Position numbers and translations under genes: made by a program
The notes under the pieces: generated by a model
The model's database searches: none
Told to the model about the DNA's origin: nothing
Seen by the model: the letters and a program-made list of their open reading frames with translations, nothing else
Shown here: positions 22,100-34,414 of the stretch, piece by piece
Numbering within the stretch: the stretch's first letter is position 1
Layout: the number at the start of each line of letters is the position of its first letter
DNA from: Simmondsia chinensis
Taxonomy: Eukaryota; Streptophyta; Magnoliopsida; Caryophyllales; Simmondsiaceae
Reading direction: 5' to 3'
Length of the DNA: 64,000 nucleotides
NCBI GenBank assembly: GCA_018398585.1
Contig: JAGTTD010000010.1
Location: 27,816,638 to 27,880,637, forward strand

Positions 22100-22300
22100 G
22101 TAAAAAACCCTAACTTTCTTCTTTGCTGGTCTCCTCCTCCATTCTTTTGCTGTTTTCTCTCGTCCACTTTGCTGCTCTCTCATCCTTCTTGACTTCACTG
22201 ATGCTCTACGTGGCTCGTCTTCACTACTAATCTATGTCGCTCGCACAAGGACGGCCATCTTCGCTCTTTATTTCTCACTGTAACCACGTTATTAATTTGT
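22100..22300 (+). promoter_or_regulatory. Putative transposase 5' leader, left arm
   Basis: A pyrimidine-rich stretch beginning with a telo-box-like 'aaaccctaac' and followed by CT-rich sequence looks like a plant 5' untranslated exon. Its mirror is at about 33,740-33,975. No ATG-led frame is supported. The promoter role is an inference from composition and position upstream of the transposase. Confidence 0.3.
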
Positions 22301-22558
22301 GTTATTTAGTAATTTAAAGCCCTAGATATTGTTTGATTTAAGTTCAAATTTAAGGTTATTGTTCATGATGAAACTATATTTTGAGTAAATTTTTTCTAGT
22401 TAGATAATTGTGTATTTCTCATGTGAATTTTTTATGGAATTTTTATTCAAAAGTTATGCTACAATTTGTGAACGACCTTGGCTTTTACCCTATACTATAT
22501 CGATTGTAAAAGCAGATATTGATATATTAAGTTTGTTGTTGGATGGGGATGCTGCTGA

Positions 22559-22870
22559 TTGTGATGTCTTTATGGGTTAGTTTGTACATCTTGATGATTT
22601 TCACACATTCACGACTCCTAGATAGTGCCTATAAGGTGTTTGTTTATTTGCCTCAATGAATTTTTTAATATAGTACACCTATTAAATCTTTTATGTAGTT
22701 CCATCAGTGTATTATTGTGATGTCTTTATGGGTTAGTTAGTATATCTTGATGATTTTCACACATTCATGGCTCCTAGATAGTGCCTATAAGGTGTTTGTT
22801 GACTTGCCTCAATGAATTTTTTAATATAGTACACCTATTAAATCTTTTATGTAGTTCCATCAGTGTATTA
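22559..22870. repeat. 157-bp tandem duplication in CACTA left arm
   Basis: Two adjacent copies start 'tgtgatgtctttatgggtta' at about 22,559 and 22,716 and run to 'cagtgtattatt'. The mirror pair is present in the right arm (about 33,260-33,570), so the duplication existed before the arms were doubled. Confidence 0.8.
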
Positions 22871-23511
22871 TTCTATACTTATACCTAAATAGTAATTTGC
22901 CAATTAATATTAATGGAAAAGACTTAGAGGAAATGCCTATTTTTTCCACCCTTGTTTAAAGAGTTATTAATGCTAAAGGTCCATATACTTTGCCTATTTT
23001 AATAACAATGCCTATTTCAAGTAACATTGTGAAGGTCCAAAGTGGTGGGAAGATGAAAAAAGTTACAAAATTTAGGTAAAATCAGATTTTTTATAATTCG
23101 AGTCGGAAATTAGAGCTCCAGGTTAATATTTATGGCCAAACCTAATTTTGAGTAAAATTCTCTTGTAAATTGTTTGTTCACTAACTTTTACCATTATTTG
23201 AAGTAAAATGAACTGGTTATGGAATTTTCATGTGAACATTATTACCAACATTTGTCAACGAGCTTGGCTTAAATCGTACACGTGCATATATCAATTGTCT
23301 AAGTAGATCTCGACATATTAAGTTTCTTCTTGGCTGGTGATGCTATTGATTTTTATGTTTATATGGTTTAATTGGCGTAGCTTGATGTCTTTACACATTC
23401 ATGGCTTTTGGATAGTGTTTGTAAAGTATTTGTTGATTCACCTCAATGAATTCTCTTACACATTCATTAACAAAGTCCAACTGCTGAACATTAACCCTAC
23501 TAGTGCTTGTG

Positions 23512-24645
23512 TGTTATGATTCAAGATCAATTCTTGAATCATAATCTAGGAAGAAGTTAGAAATGAAGATGAGAAATAGAAGAAAGAGATGAGAAGTAGA
23601 GAGAATTCGGGTTGAGAAAGAGAATTGAGATCAATATCATTCCATGAATAAAGATTACAATTGATGAATCCCTATTTGTACTAATTCAAGCTTAAGGAAA
23701 ATATCTGACTAAATTCACTTCGCCTAGACATAATCCACAATTGCCTAACTCAAGCCTTAACTGACATTAACTAACACTCTTAACAAACATTCCCTCCAAC
23801 ACGTAACTACCTTACATGGCTTCAACTAAAGACTAATGTGTTATGATTCAAGCAAATCTTGAATCATAACCTAGAGTTTTTATGATTTTATATTAAAATT
23901 GAGGAGAATTGAGATGAGAATTAGAAGAATAAGATGAGATAGATGAGACTAAAAGAGAATAGAGATGAGAAGAAGAGAGTAGAAGTAGAGAAGAGGTAAG
24001 AGATGGAGAAATCTAGAACGAATTTAGAGAGGAAGATCAAAACCTTCTTCATTAACTTATGTATATTACAAGACAAGCTCTCTACTTATACTACTTACAC
24101 TAAAGATTAAGAATAATGCAACTAGACATACAAGCCAACTAACATTCATCTAAACAGCATATTTGACTAATTCTTAGACTGACTTCTTTCACTTCCTTGA
24201 ATTGTCTAATTATTATGTCATGATTCAAGATTACTCTTGGATCATGGCATATGATATGTAAAGAAATAGAGTTGAGATGAGAAGAGAGTTATAGAGATAA
24301 GATGAGAATTAGAGAAAATTAGGGTTAAGAGAGAGATGGAATCAATTATCATTCATCAATAATCCTAAATTATAGAGCATGACAAGCTACATATACTCCT
24401 CTTTGTTAACAAGAAAACATCTAACAAAACACTTCACCTAGACACTTCAACAACTCCAACTAACCTTCCCTCCAATACTAACCGAAACCCTCTCTTCACC
24501 TATTGATTAACGGCTAATGAACTTATTAAACTATTCTAATGAATTAAACTTTGCTTTTGCAAATTTTTACAAACTTCATTACAACCTTCACTTATTAGTA
24601 CTAAATTCCATGTATTCCATCTTCTCGAATCATGACATATTACTA
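23512..24645. repeat. Three LTR-like units in tandem, left arm
   Basis: Units begin near 23,512, 23,839 and 24,217, each with TGT(T/C)ATGATTCAAG followed soon by CTTG(A/G)ATCAT, and contain purine-rich 'gatgagaa' stretches and 'tacttatactactta'. The layout recalls the gypsy LTRs at 49,160 and 57,237 (TGTTA start, 'gatgagaagagaa' block). I read them as solo LTRs or LTR-derived MITEs. The right arm carries the same three at 31,440-32,612. No ORF is supported. Confidence 0.55.
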
Positions 24646-24768
24646 CTAATGGATATGGAAGAGGGAGATACAAGTTGGATGTAATTTGTATGTGGATTGA
24701 ATTCTAACCCATTTTCAAATTAAGCTTACTTGTTTTCCCCCTTACTTTTTTTTTCTTAAGCTGTGAAT

Positions 24769-26190
24769 ATGGAAGAGGGAGATACAAGTTGGATGCATAT
24801 ACCTTGGTAGACTAAGGAATTTGACTTGCGGTTGAATGACTTTCTTACTGAACAATTTGCAACCAAAGCTAGAGGCAAACACAATAGAAAACAATTACAA
24901 TGCCCTTGTAATCGCAACATGTTTAGATTTTGGGGAACTAGAGAAGAATTGTATGATCATTTAATTGTCGGTGGATTTGTCCCTCATTTTGGTAATTATT
25001 ATCATGGGGAGAGGTCTTCATTGAGTATGGATGACATAAATGATGATGATGATGAGTCTTCTAGCCATGATAATGTTGAGGGCTTATTACATGACGCATT
25101 TATACATGTGGCTGATGGTTGTGATTTTTCACACAAGGTCACTGATGAGCTGACACATGACGCTAAGAAATTTTATAAATTATTAGAAGAAGGGAAGATT
25201 GAGCTTTTCCCAGGTTGTGAGAACTTTTCTAGATTGTCATTTACGATCAGATTGTATCTTTTCAAGTGTCAACATGGTTTGAGAAATGTGGTATTTGGTG
25301 ATCTCCGAGAATTATTAAAGGAATTTCTTCCTAATGCCAAGTTTCCTCAATCATTCAACGAAGCAAGAAATAAAATTAAAGATTTGGGACTTGATTACAA
25401 CAAGATACATGCATGTCGAAATAATTGTATGCTTTACAGGAAGGAGTATGGAGAGGCTACATCTTGTTATATTTGTGGTGCTTCTAGGTGGAAAGAAGTG
25501 GAGAAGGTGTTAGGCAAAGAGAATAACCATGAAGCTACAAACCCTCCTAAGATTCCAGCCAAGGTTTTGTGGCATTTCCCTATAAAGCATAGGCTTCAAA
25601 GGCTGTATCTCTATGCAGAAATGGCCAAGATAATCCAATGGCATCACAATGAGCGCATTAAAGTTGGAAATTTAAGACATCCGGTAGATGGAAAAGCATG
25701 GAAGGACTTCAACTCTTTACATCCGAAATTTGCAGTAGAGTCTCGCAATGTTAGGATGGGATTGGTAAGTGATGGGTTCAATCCATTTTGAACAATGAGT
25801 ATTCGCTACAACACATGGCCAGTAATGTTGGTAAACTATAATATGCCTCCACGGATCTGTATGAAGGACGAATATTTCATTTTGTCGTTGCTTATTCAAG
25901 GTCCAAAATCTTCTAGAAATGATATTAATGTGTAAATGTAGCCATTGATTGATGAATTAAAAGTTCTATGGGAGGATGGTTTGAGAACGTATGATGCATG
26001 TAGTAAACAATCCTTCCAAATGCATGCTGCCTTGATTTGGACCATTAACAACTTTCTAGCTTATGCAATGTTGTCCGGGTGGTCTACAAAAAGGGTACCT
26101 AGCATGCCCTTGTTGCAATTGCAACACTTATTCCGAATGGTTGCCTTATAGTAAAAAGTGTGCTTTTAGGGGCATCAGAGGTTTTTGGAG
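24769..26190 (+). pseudogene. CACTA transposase TNP2, left arm
   Basis: It starts 'MEEGDTSWM' at 24,769. A transposase-associated domain follows: 'FDLRLNDFLTEQFATKA', 'QCPCNRN' and 'DHLIVGGF' to 'NYYHGE'. The Transposase_21/TNP2 domain then contains 'FSRLSFTIRLYLFKC', 'KDLGLDYNKIHACRNNCMLY', 'TSCYICGASRW', 'KVLWHFPIKHRLQRLY' and 'GLVSDGFNPF'. A long open stretch covers 24,826-25,791. Past a TGA at 25,789 it continues as 'MSIRYNT', 'QSFQMHAALIWTINNF' and a frameshifted 'KGYLACPCCN'-like part near 26,095. An in-frame TAG near 24,808, the TGA and frame changes make it inactive. Introns were not modelled. CACTA transposases act in the nucleus on the terminal repeats; here both copies are broken. 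Confidence 0.9.
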
Positions 26191-26439
26191 TGAAACCATC
26201 TGTGGATAAGTAATACAACGACATTTAATGGCAAATCAGAGCATGGAATAGCACCTACTGTGTTGGGAGGAAGTGAAGTTTTAGATGCAATGCGTACTTT
26301 GAATCATGTGTACGGAAACAAACATCAAGCACCAAAAACGAGCAAAAAGAAGAATAAGACGGTGAATAAATAAGAAGGCAAAGCGCTACCATCATCGAAA
26401 ACAACAAAGTGTAACTAGCCCATCATCAAAAACAGCAAA

Positions 26440-27480
26440 GTGTAACTAGCCCTTGGAAGAAAAGATCCATTTTATTTGATTTGCCATATTGGGAGCACAA
26501 TTCCATTCGTCACAATCTAGATGTCATGCACATTGAGAAAATATCACCGATAGCATACTTGGCACCTTGTTAGACATTCCTAGAAAGACAAAGGATCATC
26601 CCAAAGCTCGATTTGACCTCCAGCAAATGGAGATAAAAAGTGCACTTCAACCAAATATTTCTGTAGATTGTCGGCATGTGATGTTCAACCCTGCTTGCTA
26701 CTCAATAACAACGAAGGAGAAAGACATGTTTTGCTCAGTGCTGAAATATGCGAAATTGCCATATGGTTGTGCATCAAACATAGGACGATGTGTGGAGCTT
26801 GATGGTAGGAAGATTTCAGGCTATAAGAGCCATGATGCTCATGTAATTATGCAGGATCTGCTTCAGGTTACGGTGAGAAAGTCATTGCGAAAATCCATTG
26901 CACTTTCTATCATGAGATTGGTTGCTTTCTTTAGGGGCATATGCAACAAAGTTATGAAGTCCAAAAATCTTGATCATATGGAGAAAGAGATAAGAGAGAT
27001 ATTATGTGAATTAGAAATATTCTTTTTACTAGCTTTCTTTGACATAATGTTGCATTTACCCATACATTTGGTGAATGAAATACGGCTCGGCGGACCGGTT
27101 CATTATCGTTGGATGCTTAGTGCAGAGAGAAAACTTGGCAATTTGAAGTCATATGTACGTAACAAATGTAGGCCAGAAAGCACCATAATAGGGGTTACTT
27201 GGCTGATGAATGTTTGATCTTTTGCTCAAGGTACATGAGCAATAGGGCTACAACCAAATTTAACAAGAAATCTAGAGAGTTGTAGATGACATCTAATAAT
27301 GATGCTTCATCACTTATTTTCCTAAGAGTGGGCCATCCCGTTGGTGGACAGAAGAGACAAAAAGGAAAATCAATCATTTTAGAAGCTCGTGTTCGTAGTA
27401 TGGCTCACAAATGTGCCTTATTCAATTCTGGCAAAGAATTGGTTGAGAAGTACATCAGTTTAGATAATATAAACCGATAG
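26440..27480 (+). pseudogene. CACTA transposase DUF4218 part, left arm
   Basis: It begins 'WKKRSILFDLPYWEHN' and 'IRHNLDVMHIEK' near 26,460-26,540, the standard TNP2 end and DUF4218 start. The open stretch 26,567-27,217 includes 'KARFDLQQMEIK', 'SITTKEKDMFCSVLK', 'PYGCASNIGRCV', 'GYKSHDAHVIMQDLL', 'EIFFLLAFFDIMLHLPIHL' and 'GGPVHYRWM'. From 27,286 'GHPVGGQKRQKGKS' and 'AHKCALFNSGKELVEKYI' complete it. Frame breaks occur near 26,560, 27,217 and 27,285. The homologous part in the right arm is at 28,636-29,600. Confidence 0.9.
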
Positions 27481-27673
27481 TTTCAAAATTTTTCTTATAA
27501 CCATATGGCCTTCATCTATGTAAAATAATTGTAAAATGCCTTATTTATGAATTGAGCGCTATCAACTGGTATATAACCAAAAGAATGGAAGATCCAAAAC
27601 CACCAAATGGAGTCAAGCTCGAGCACACAGTAATGATTTCGAATTATGGTTCAAAGACAGGGTAAATAAGGAT

Positions 27674-28408
27674 ATGGTACCAAGTGACATTCGGTATTTA
27701 GGTGATGGTTTGAATCGAGTGGCAAAGAGATATAGGGGCTATTTCATCAATGGGTATAGGTTCCATACTACAGAGCGTGATGCAAGATGCAAAACTCAAA
27801 ATAGTGGAGTCAGCCTCACTGCTTTGACCTCGAGTTTCGCTAGTTCTAGGGATAGTAAACCTGTTACCGATACGATAACTTACAATGGAGCAGTCCAGGA
27901 AATCATTGCAATAGATTATTATGCTCAATTCAGTGTTTTACTATTTCGGTGTGACTGGTATCATGTAGAGAATGATGAACATGGGCTTACTTGTGTCAAT
28001 TTCAATAAGTTGTGGTCCAAGGATGAACCATATGTTTTAGCATGTCAAGTGCAACAAGTATACTATGTCCAGGACCATGTTAATGAATTTGTGTACTATG
28101 TTATCAAGTATGTTCCAAAAGAGCTCTATGATATTGCTTCAGGGATAGAGAGCAATGTCTAAGACCCTTTTGATTTAGATGTACATGATTCCGAAATGCA
28201 TTCTAGTCATGATGAAGTTATTTTGGCTAGAGATGATGTTCCTGAAATGGCCATTGAAATGACAAACATATTGGACAGTTTACTTATGAAGGATGAGCAA
28301 GAGGAGGAAGAGGATGATGAAAATGAAGAAGAGGAGGATGAGGATGAGGATGAAGAAGAGGAGGATGAAGAAGATGACTCGGATTATGATAATATAGACT
28401 GGGATTAA
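27674..28408 (+). pseudogene. DUF4216 exon and acidic tail, single copy in the loop
   Basis: 'RYRGYFINGYRFHTTERDA', 'TQNSGVSLTA', 'VLLFRCDWYHVENDEHG', 'EPYVLACQVQQVYYVQD' and 'PKELYDIA' are diagnostic of DUF4216, the C-terminal part of many plant CACTA transposases. After a stop at 28,160 another 70 codons follow (28,196-28,408), ending in an almost pure Glu/Asp stretch, a common tail of these proteins. This part has no counterpart on the opposite arm and lies between the two arms, so it is the loop of the palindrome. It is nearly intact. Confidence 0.85.
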
Positions 28409-28635
28409 GTATAATGTGTTCAATTATTTTTGTATTTTAACCGGTGAGCGTTTGTTTTTTGATCTGTTGATTATTTTTTTGCTAGTCTGTCGTGTTACTG
28501 TTTAAATATTTATGTGTTTTTCGTTACTTCTACATAGCAACAATGTAACATATTTGTGGACATGTTGCCCTAGTTCTTTTTGTATTTTTATGATACCAAT
28601 TATTCTCAATTTTTTTTTTTTAATATTTCTTAGAT
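28409..28635. other. Right end of the palindrome spacer
   Basis: AT-rich with a T-tract at about 28,610-28,621. No coding signal. Reverse homology to the left arm starts at about 28,636 ('ttagattatctaa'). Confidence 0.5.
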
Positions 28636-29600
28636 TATCTAACCAGATGTACTTCTCAACCAATTCTTCGCCAGAATTGAATAAGGCACATTTGTGAGCC
28701 ATACTACGAACACGAGCTTCTAAAATGATTGATTTTCCTTTTTCTCTCTTCTGTCCCCCAACAGGATGGCCCACTCTTGGGAAAATAAGTGATGAAGCAT
28801 TATTATTAGATGTCATCTACAACTCTCCAGATTTCTTGTTAAATTTGGTTGTAGCCCTATTGCTCATGTACCTTGAGCAAAAGATCAAACATTCATCAGC
28901 TAAGTAACCCTCTGCTATGGAGCCTTCTGGCCTACATTTGTTACGTACATATGACTTCAAATTGCCAAGTTTTCTCTTTGACTAAACATCCACCGACAAT
29001 GAACCGGTCCACCGAGCCGTATTTTATTCACCAAATGTATGGGTAAATGCTCCATTATGTCAAAGAAAGCTAGTAATAAGAATATTTCTAATTCACATAA
29101 TATCTCTCTTATCTCTTTCTCCATATGATCAAGCTTTTTGGACTTTATAACTTTGTTGCATATGCCCCTAAAGAAAGCAGCCAATCTCATGATGGAAAGT
29201 GCAATGGGTTTTCGCAATGACTTTCTCACTGCAACCTGAAGCAGATCCTGAATAATTACATGAGCATCAAGACTCTTGTATCCCGAAATCTTCCTACCAT
29301 CAAGCTCCACACATCGTCCTATGTTTGATGCATAACCATACAGCAATTTCGCATATTTTAGCACAGAGCAAAACATGTCTTTCTCCTTTGTTGTCATTGA
29401 GTAGCAAGCAGGGTTGAACATCACGTGCCGACCATCTACAAAAATCTTTGGTTGAATCTCACTTTTAATCCCCATTGGTTGGAGGTCAAATAGAGCATTG
29501 GGGTGGTCATTTGTCTTTCCAAGAATGCCTAACAAGGTTCCAAGTATGCTATCGGTGATATTTTTCTAAATGTGCATGACATCTAGATTGTGACGAATGG
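28636..29600 (-). pseudogene. CACTA transposase DUF4218 part, right arm
   Basis: The reverse copy of 26,440-27,472. An open stretch of 192 codons (28,957-29,535) holds 'NDHPNALFDLQPMGIK', 'SMTTKEKDMFCSVLK', 'LYGYASNIGRCV', 'GYKSLDAHVIIQDLL' and 'GGPVHCRWM'. 'GHPVGGQKREKGKS' and 'ALFNSGEELVEKYI' are at 28,640-28,790. After that the homology to the left arm stops: DUF4216 is absent on this side. Sequence differences from the left copy are spread evenly, which fits independent decay of both. Confidence 0.9.
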
Positions 29601-29902
29601 AATTGTGCTCCCAATATGGAAAATCAAAGAAAATGGATCTTTTCTTCCAAGGGCAAGTTACACTTTGTTGTTTTTGATGATGGTAGCGCTTCGCCTTCTT
29701 ATTTTTTTCACTGTCTTATTCTTCTTTTTGCTCGTTTTTGGTGTTTGATTCTTCTTTCCGTACACATGATTCAAAATAGAAATTTCCTCTAAAACTTCAC
29801 TTCCTTCCAACACAGTAGGTGCTATTCCGTGCTCTGATTTGCTATTAAATGTCTTTGTGTTACTTCTCTACGGATGGTTTTGCTCAAAAAATCTCCGATG
29901 CC

Positions 29903-31309
29903 CTAAATGCACACTTTTTTACTATGAGGCAACCATTCGGAAGAAGTGTTGTAATTGCAATAAGGGCATGCTAGGTACCCTTTTGTAGACCACTCGAACA
30001 ACATTGCGTAAGCTGGACAGTCATTAATGGTCCACATCAAAGCAACATGCATTTGGAAGGATTGTTTACCATATGCATCATAAGTTTTCAAACCATCCTC
30101 CCATAGATCATTTGATGCATCAATCAATGGCTGCAGATACACATCAATATCATTTCCAGGAGATTTCCGACCTTGAATAAGCAACAAAAAAATGAAATAT
30201 TCATCCTTCATACAGATCCATGGAGGCATATTATAGTTTACAGACATTACTGGCTCTATGCTGTAGCGAATACTCATTGTTTGAAATGGATTGAACCCAT
30301 CACTCACCAATCCTAGCCCAACATTGCGAGGCTCTGCTGCAAATTTCGGATGTAAAGAATCGAAATCCTTCCATGCTTTTCCATCCGCTGGATGTCTTAA
30401 ATTTTCATCTTTAATGCGCTCATTGTGATGCCATTGCATGATCTCGGCCGTTTCCACATAGAGATACAACCTTTGAAGCCTATGCTTTATAGGGAAATGC
30501 CACAAAACCTTGGCAGGAATCTTAGGAGGGTTGGTAGCTTCATGGTTATTCTCTTTGCCTAACACCTTCTCCTCTTCTTTCCACCTAGAAGCACCACAAA
30601 CATAACAAGATGTAGCCTCTTCATACTCTTTCCGGTAAAGCATACAATCATTTTGACATGCATGTATCTTGTTGTAATCAAGTCCCAAATCTTTAACGAT
30701 GTTTCTCGCTTCGTTGAATGATTGAGGAAACTTGGCAATAGGAAGCAATTCCTTCAATAATTCTAGGAGATAACCAAATGCCACATTACTCAAACCATAA
30801 TGATACTTGAAAAGATACAATCTGATCGTAAATGACAATCTAGAAAAGTTCTCACAACCCGGGAAAAGCTCAATCTTTCCTTCTTCTAATAATCTATAAA
30901 ATTTCTTGGCGTCTTGTGTTAGCTCATCTGCGACCTCGTGTGACAAATCACAACCATCAGCCACATGTATACATGTGTCATGTAATAAGCCCTCAATATT
31001 ATCATGGCTAGAAGACTCATCATCACCATCATTTATGTCATCCAAACTCAATGAAGACCTCTCCCCATGATAATAATTATCATAATGAAGGACAAATCCA
31101 ACGGCAATTAAATGATCTTACAATTCTTCTCGAGTTCCCCAAAATCTAAACCCACAACGATTACAAGGGCATTGTAAGTGTTTTATATTGCCTTTGCCTT
31201 TAGCCTTGGTTGCAAATTGTTCAGCAAGAAAGTCATTCAACCGCAAGTCAAATTCCTCAGTCCACCGATGTATATACATCCAACTTGTATCTCCCTCTTC
31301 CAAATTCAC
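29903..31309 (-). pseudogene. CACTA transposase TNP2, right arm
   Basis: The reverse copy of 24,769-26,190 and the better preserved of the two: 382 open codons (29,903-31,051) run from 'MSLDDINDGDDESSS' through 'CENFSRLSFTIRLYLFKYH', 'YNKIHACQNDCMLY', 'TSCYVCGASRW' and 'LVSDGFNPFQTMSIRYS' to 'MHVALMWTINDCPAYAM' and 'GYLACPYCNYN'. The N-terminal part (31,118-31,309) has 'DTSWMYIHRWTEEFDLRLN' and an intact 'CPCNRCGFRFWG', then a TAA where the left arm has a Tyr codon. Frameshifts occur near 31,060 and 29,900. About 85% identical in protein to the left copy over some 250 residues by eye. Confidence 0.9.
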
Positions 31310-31439
31310 AGCTTAAGGAAAAAAAAAAAAAAAAGAAGGGGAAAAAAAGGTAGGCTTAATCTGAAAATGGGTTAGCATTCAATCCACATACAAATTGCAT
31401 CCAACTTGTATCTCCCTCTTCCATATCCATTAGTAGTAA

Positions 31440-32612
31440 TATGTCATGATTCCACAAGATGGAGCACATGGAATTTAGTACTAATAAGTGACGATTGTAA
31501 TGAAGTTTGTAAAAAGTTGTAAAAGAGAAGTTTAATTCATTAGAATAGTCTAATAAGTTCATTAGCCATTTATCAGTAGGTGAAGAGAGGGTTTCAGTTA
31601 GTATTGGAGGGAAGGTTAGTTGGAGTTGTTGAAGTGTTTGGGTGATGTGATTTGTTAGATATTTTCTTGTTAACAAAGAGGAGTATAAGTAGCTTGCCAT
31701 GCTTTGTAATTTGGCATTATTGATGAATGATAATTGATTCCATCTCTCTCTCAACCCTAATTTTCTCTAATTCTCATCTTGTCTCTCTAATTCTCTTCTC
31801 ATCTCAAATTCTCATCTTGTCTCTCTAATTCTCTTCTCATCTCAACTCCAATTCTTCACATATCCTATGCCATGATCCAAGCGTAATCTTGAATCATGAC
31901 ATAATAATTAGTCAATTCAAGGGAGTGAAAGAATTCAGTCCAAGAATTAGTCAAATATTACAACTGCTTAGATGAATGTCGGTTAGCTTGTATGTCTAGG
32001 TGCGTTATTCTTAATCTTTAGTGTAAGTAGTATAAGTAGAGAGCTTGTCTTGTAAGATTCATATGTTAATAAAGAAGGTTTTGATCTTCCTCTCTACATT
32101 CTCTCTAGATTTCTCTGTCTCTTACCTCTTCTCTACTTCTTCTCTCTTCTTCTCATCTCTATTTTCTTCTAGTCTCATCTATCTCATCTTATTCTTCTAA
32201 TTCTCATCTCAATTCTCCTCAATTTCAATATAAAATCATAAAAACTCTAGGTTATGATTTAACATTTGCTTGAATCATAACACATTAGTCTTTAGTTGAA
32301 GCCATGTAAGGTGGTTAAGTGTTGAAGGGAATGTTAGTTAAGAGTGTTAGTTAATATCAGTTAAGGCTTGAGTAAGGCAATTATGGATTATGTCTAGGCG
32401 AAGTGAATTTAGTCAGATATTTTCCTTAAGCTTGAATTAGTATAAATAGGGATTCATCAATTATAATCTTTATTCATGGAATGATATTGATCTCAATTCT
32501 ATTTCTCAACCCTAATTCTCTATACTTCTCATCTCTTTTTTCTATTTCTCATCTTCATTTCTAACTTCTTCCTAGATTATGATTCAATAATTGATCTTGA
32601 ATCATAACACAC
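31440..32612. repeat. Three LTR-like units in tandem, right arm
   Basis: Mirror of 23,512-24,645. Unit ends 'cttgaatcat(g/a)aca' fall near 31,902, 32,282 and 32,612. Same order and spacing as on the left, so the three insertions predate the arm duplication. Confidence 0.55.
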
Positions 32613-33974
32613 AAGCACTAGTAGGGTTAATGTTCAGCAGTTGGACTTTGTTAATGAATGTGTAAGAGAATTCATTGAGGTGAATCAACAAACACTTTAC
32701 GAACACTATCCAAAAACCATGAATGTGTAAAGACATCAAGATATGCCATTTAAACCATATAAACATAAAAATCAATAGCATCACCTGCCAAGAAGAAACT
32801 TAATATGTCAAGATATACTTAGACAATTGATATATGCACATGTAGGATTTAAGCCAAGCTCGTTCACAAATGTTGGTAATAATGTTCACATGAAAATTCC
32901 ATAACCAGTTCATTTTACTTCAAATAATGGTAAAAGTTAGTGAAAAGGCAATTTATTAGAGAATTTTACTCAAAATTAGGTTTGACCATAAACATTAACC
33001 TAGAGCTCTAATTTCCATCTTGAATTAAAAAAAAAAAAATCTAATTTTACTTAAATTTTGTAACTTTTTTCATCTTCCCACCACTTTGGACCTTTACAGT
33101 GTAACTTGAAAGAGGCATTGTTATTAAAATAGGCAAAGTATATGGACCTTTAGTATTAATAACCCTTTAAACAAGGGTGGAAAAAATAGGCATTTCCTCT
33201 TAAGTCTTTTCCATCAATATTAATTGGCAAATTACTATTTACGTATAAGTATAGAATAATACACTGATGGAACTACATAAAAGATTTAATAGGTTTACTA
33301 TATTAAAAAATTCATTGAGGAAATTCAACATACACCCTATAGGCATTATCTAGGAGTCATGAATGTGTGAAAACCATCAAGAGATACTAACTAACCCATA
33401 AAGACATCACAATAACACACTGATAGAACTATGTAAAAGATTTAATAGGTGTATTATATTAAAAAGTTCATTGAGGCAAATCAATAAATGCCTTATAGGC
33501 ACTATCTAGGAGTCATGAATGTATGAAAATCATCAAGATATACTAACTAACCCATAAAGACATCACAATCAGCAACATCACCATCCAACAACAAACTTAA
33601 TATATCAAGATCTACTGTTACTATCGATATAGTATAGGGTTTGAACTTAAATCAAACAATATCCAGGGCAGTAAATTGCTAAATAACACAAATTTATATG
33701 CAATTAAAAGAAAAACCTAAAAAAAAAATCATGAACTATAGAGAGAGAGAGCCAAAGTAGAGGAGAAACGTGATTACAGTGAGAAATAGAGAGCAAAGAC
33801 GACGGTCCTAGTGCGAGCGACAGAGACTAGTAGCGCAGATGAGCCACGTAGAGCAGCAGTGAAGATGAGAAGGATGAGAGAGCAGCAAAGAGGACGAGAG
33901 AGCAGCAAAGAGGAGGAGAGAGAACAGTGAAAGAATTGCGGAGGACAGCAGCGAAGAAGAAAGTCAGGGTTGTT

Positions 33975-34414
33975 TACATTATAATTGCTTGTTTTTTTTG
34001 AACATCAATTAATTGCTTTGTTACTAAAATATTTAGTGGGAAAAAAAATTTACATTTAAATTATTTAATTTCACCAAAATTTGTATCTTTTCGCCACTTT
34101 GCACCCTTGTATTGTAACTTATTCTAATATGTAGAAACTCATAGTTTACAATGAAAAATAAGTATTGTCGTAAATTACATATGTTTAATATTCCATGAGA
34201 ATTGATATTTCCTATGATAATTGCTATACCATTTACGACGGTTTTTATTATCTATCTTGAAGAGTCATCGGAAATAAAAAAATTATATAGTTGTATTTAG
34301 TTGTTTCACGAAGTTTATGAACTGAAAAAGTATTACACCATATCTAAATATACTAATATTTAATTTACCAAAAAATTTTAAACGCAATATTATTGGTTGC
34401 CTTGTGAATAAAAC
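33975..34414. other. Non-coding inner terminal region, right arm
   Basis: AT-rich; the mirror of about 21,665-22,110. It contains 'aattatcataggaaat'-like blocks but no reading frame. Nothing further is recognised. Confidence 0.5.

Noticed and set aside
22115..22125. Telomere-like 'aaaccctaac' as an interstitial telomeric repeat
   Set aside because: Only one unit; better explained as a telo-box in a plant leader, and not repeated.
28196..28408. Acidic 70-codon ORF as an independent small gene
   Set aside because: Same strand as, and directly after, the DUF4216 exon; acidic tails are usual at the end of CACTA transposases, so it is treated as part of that gene.
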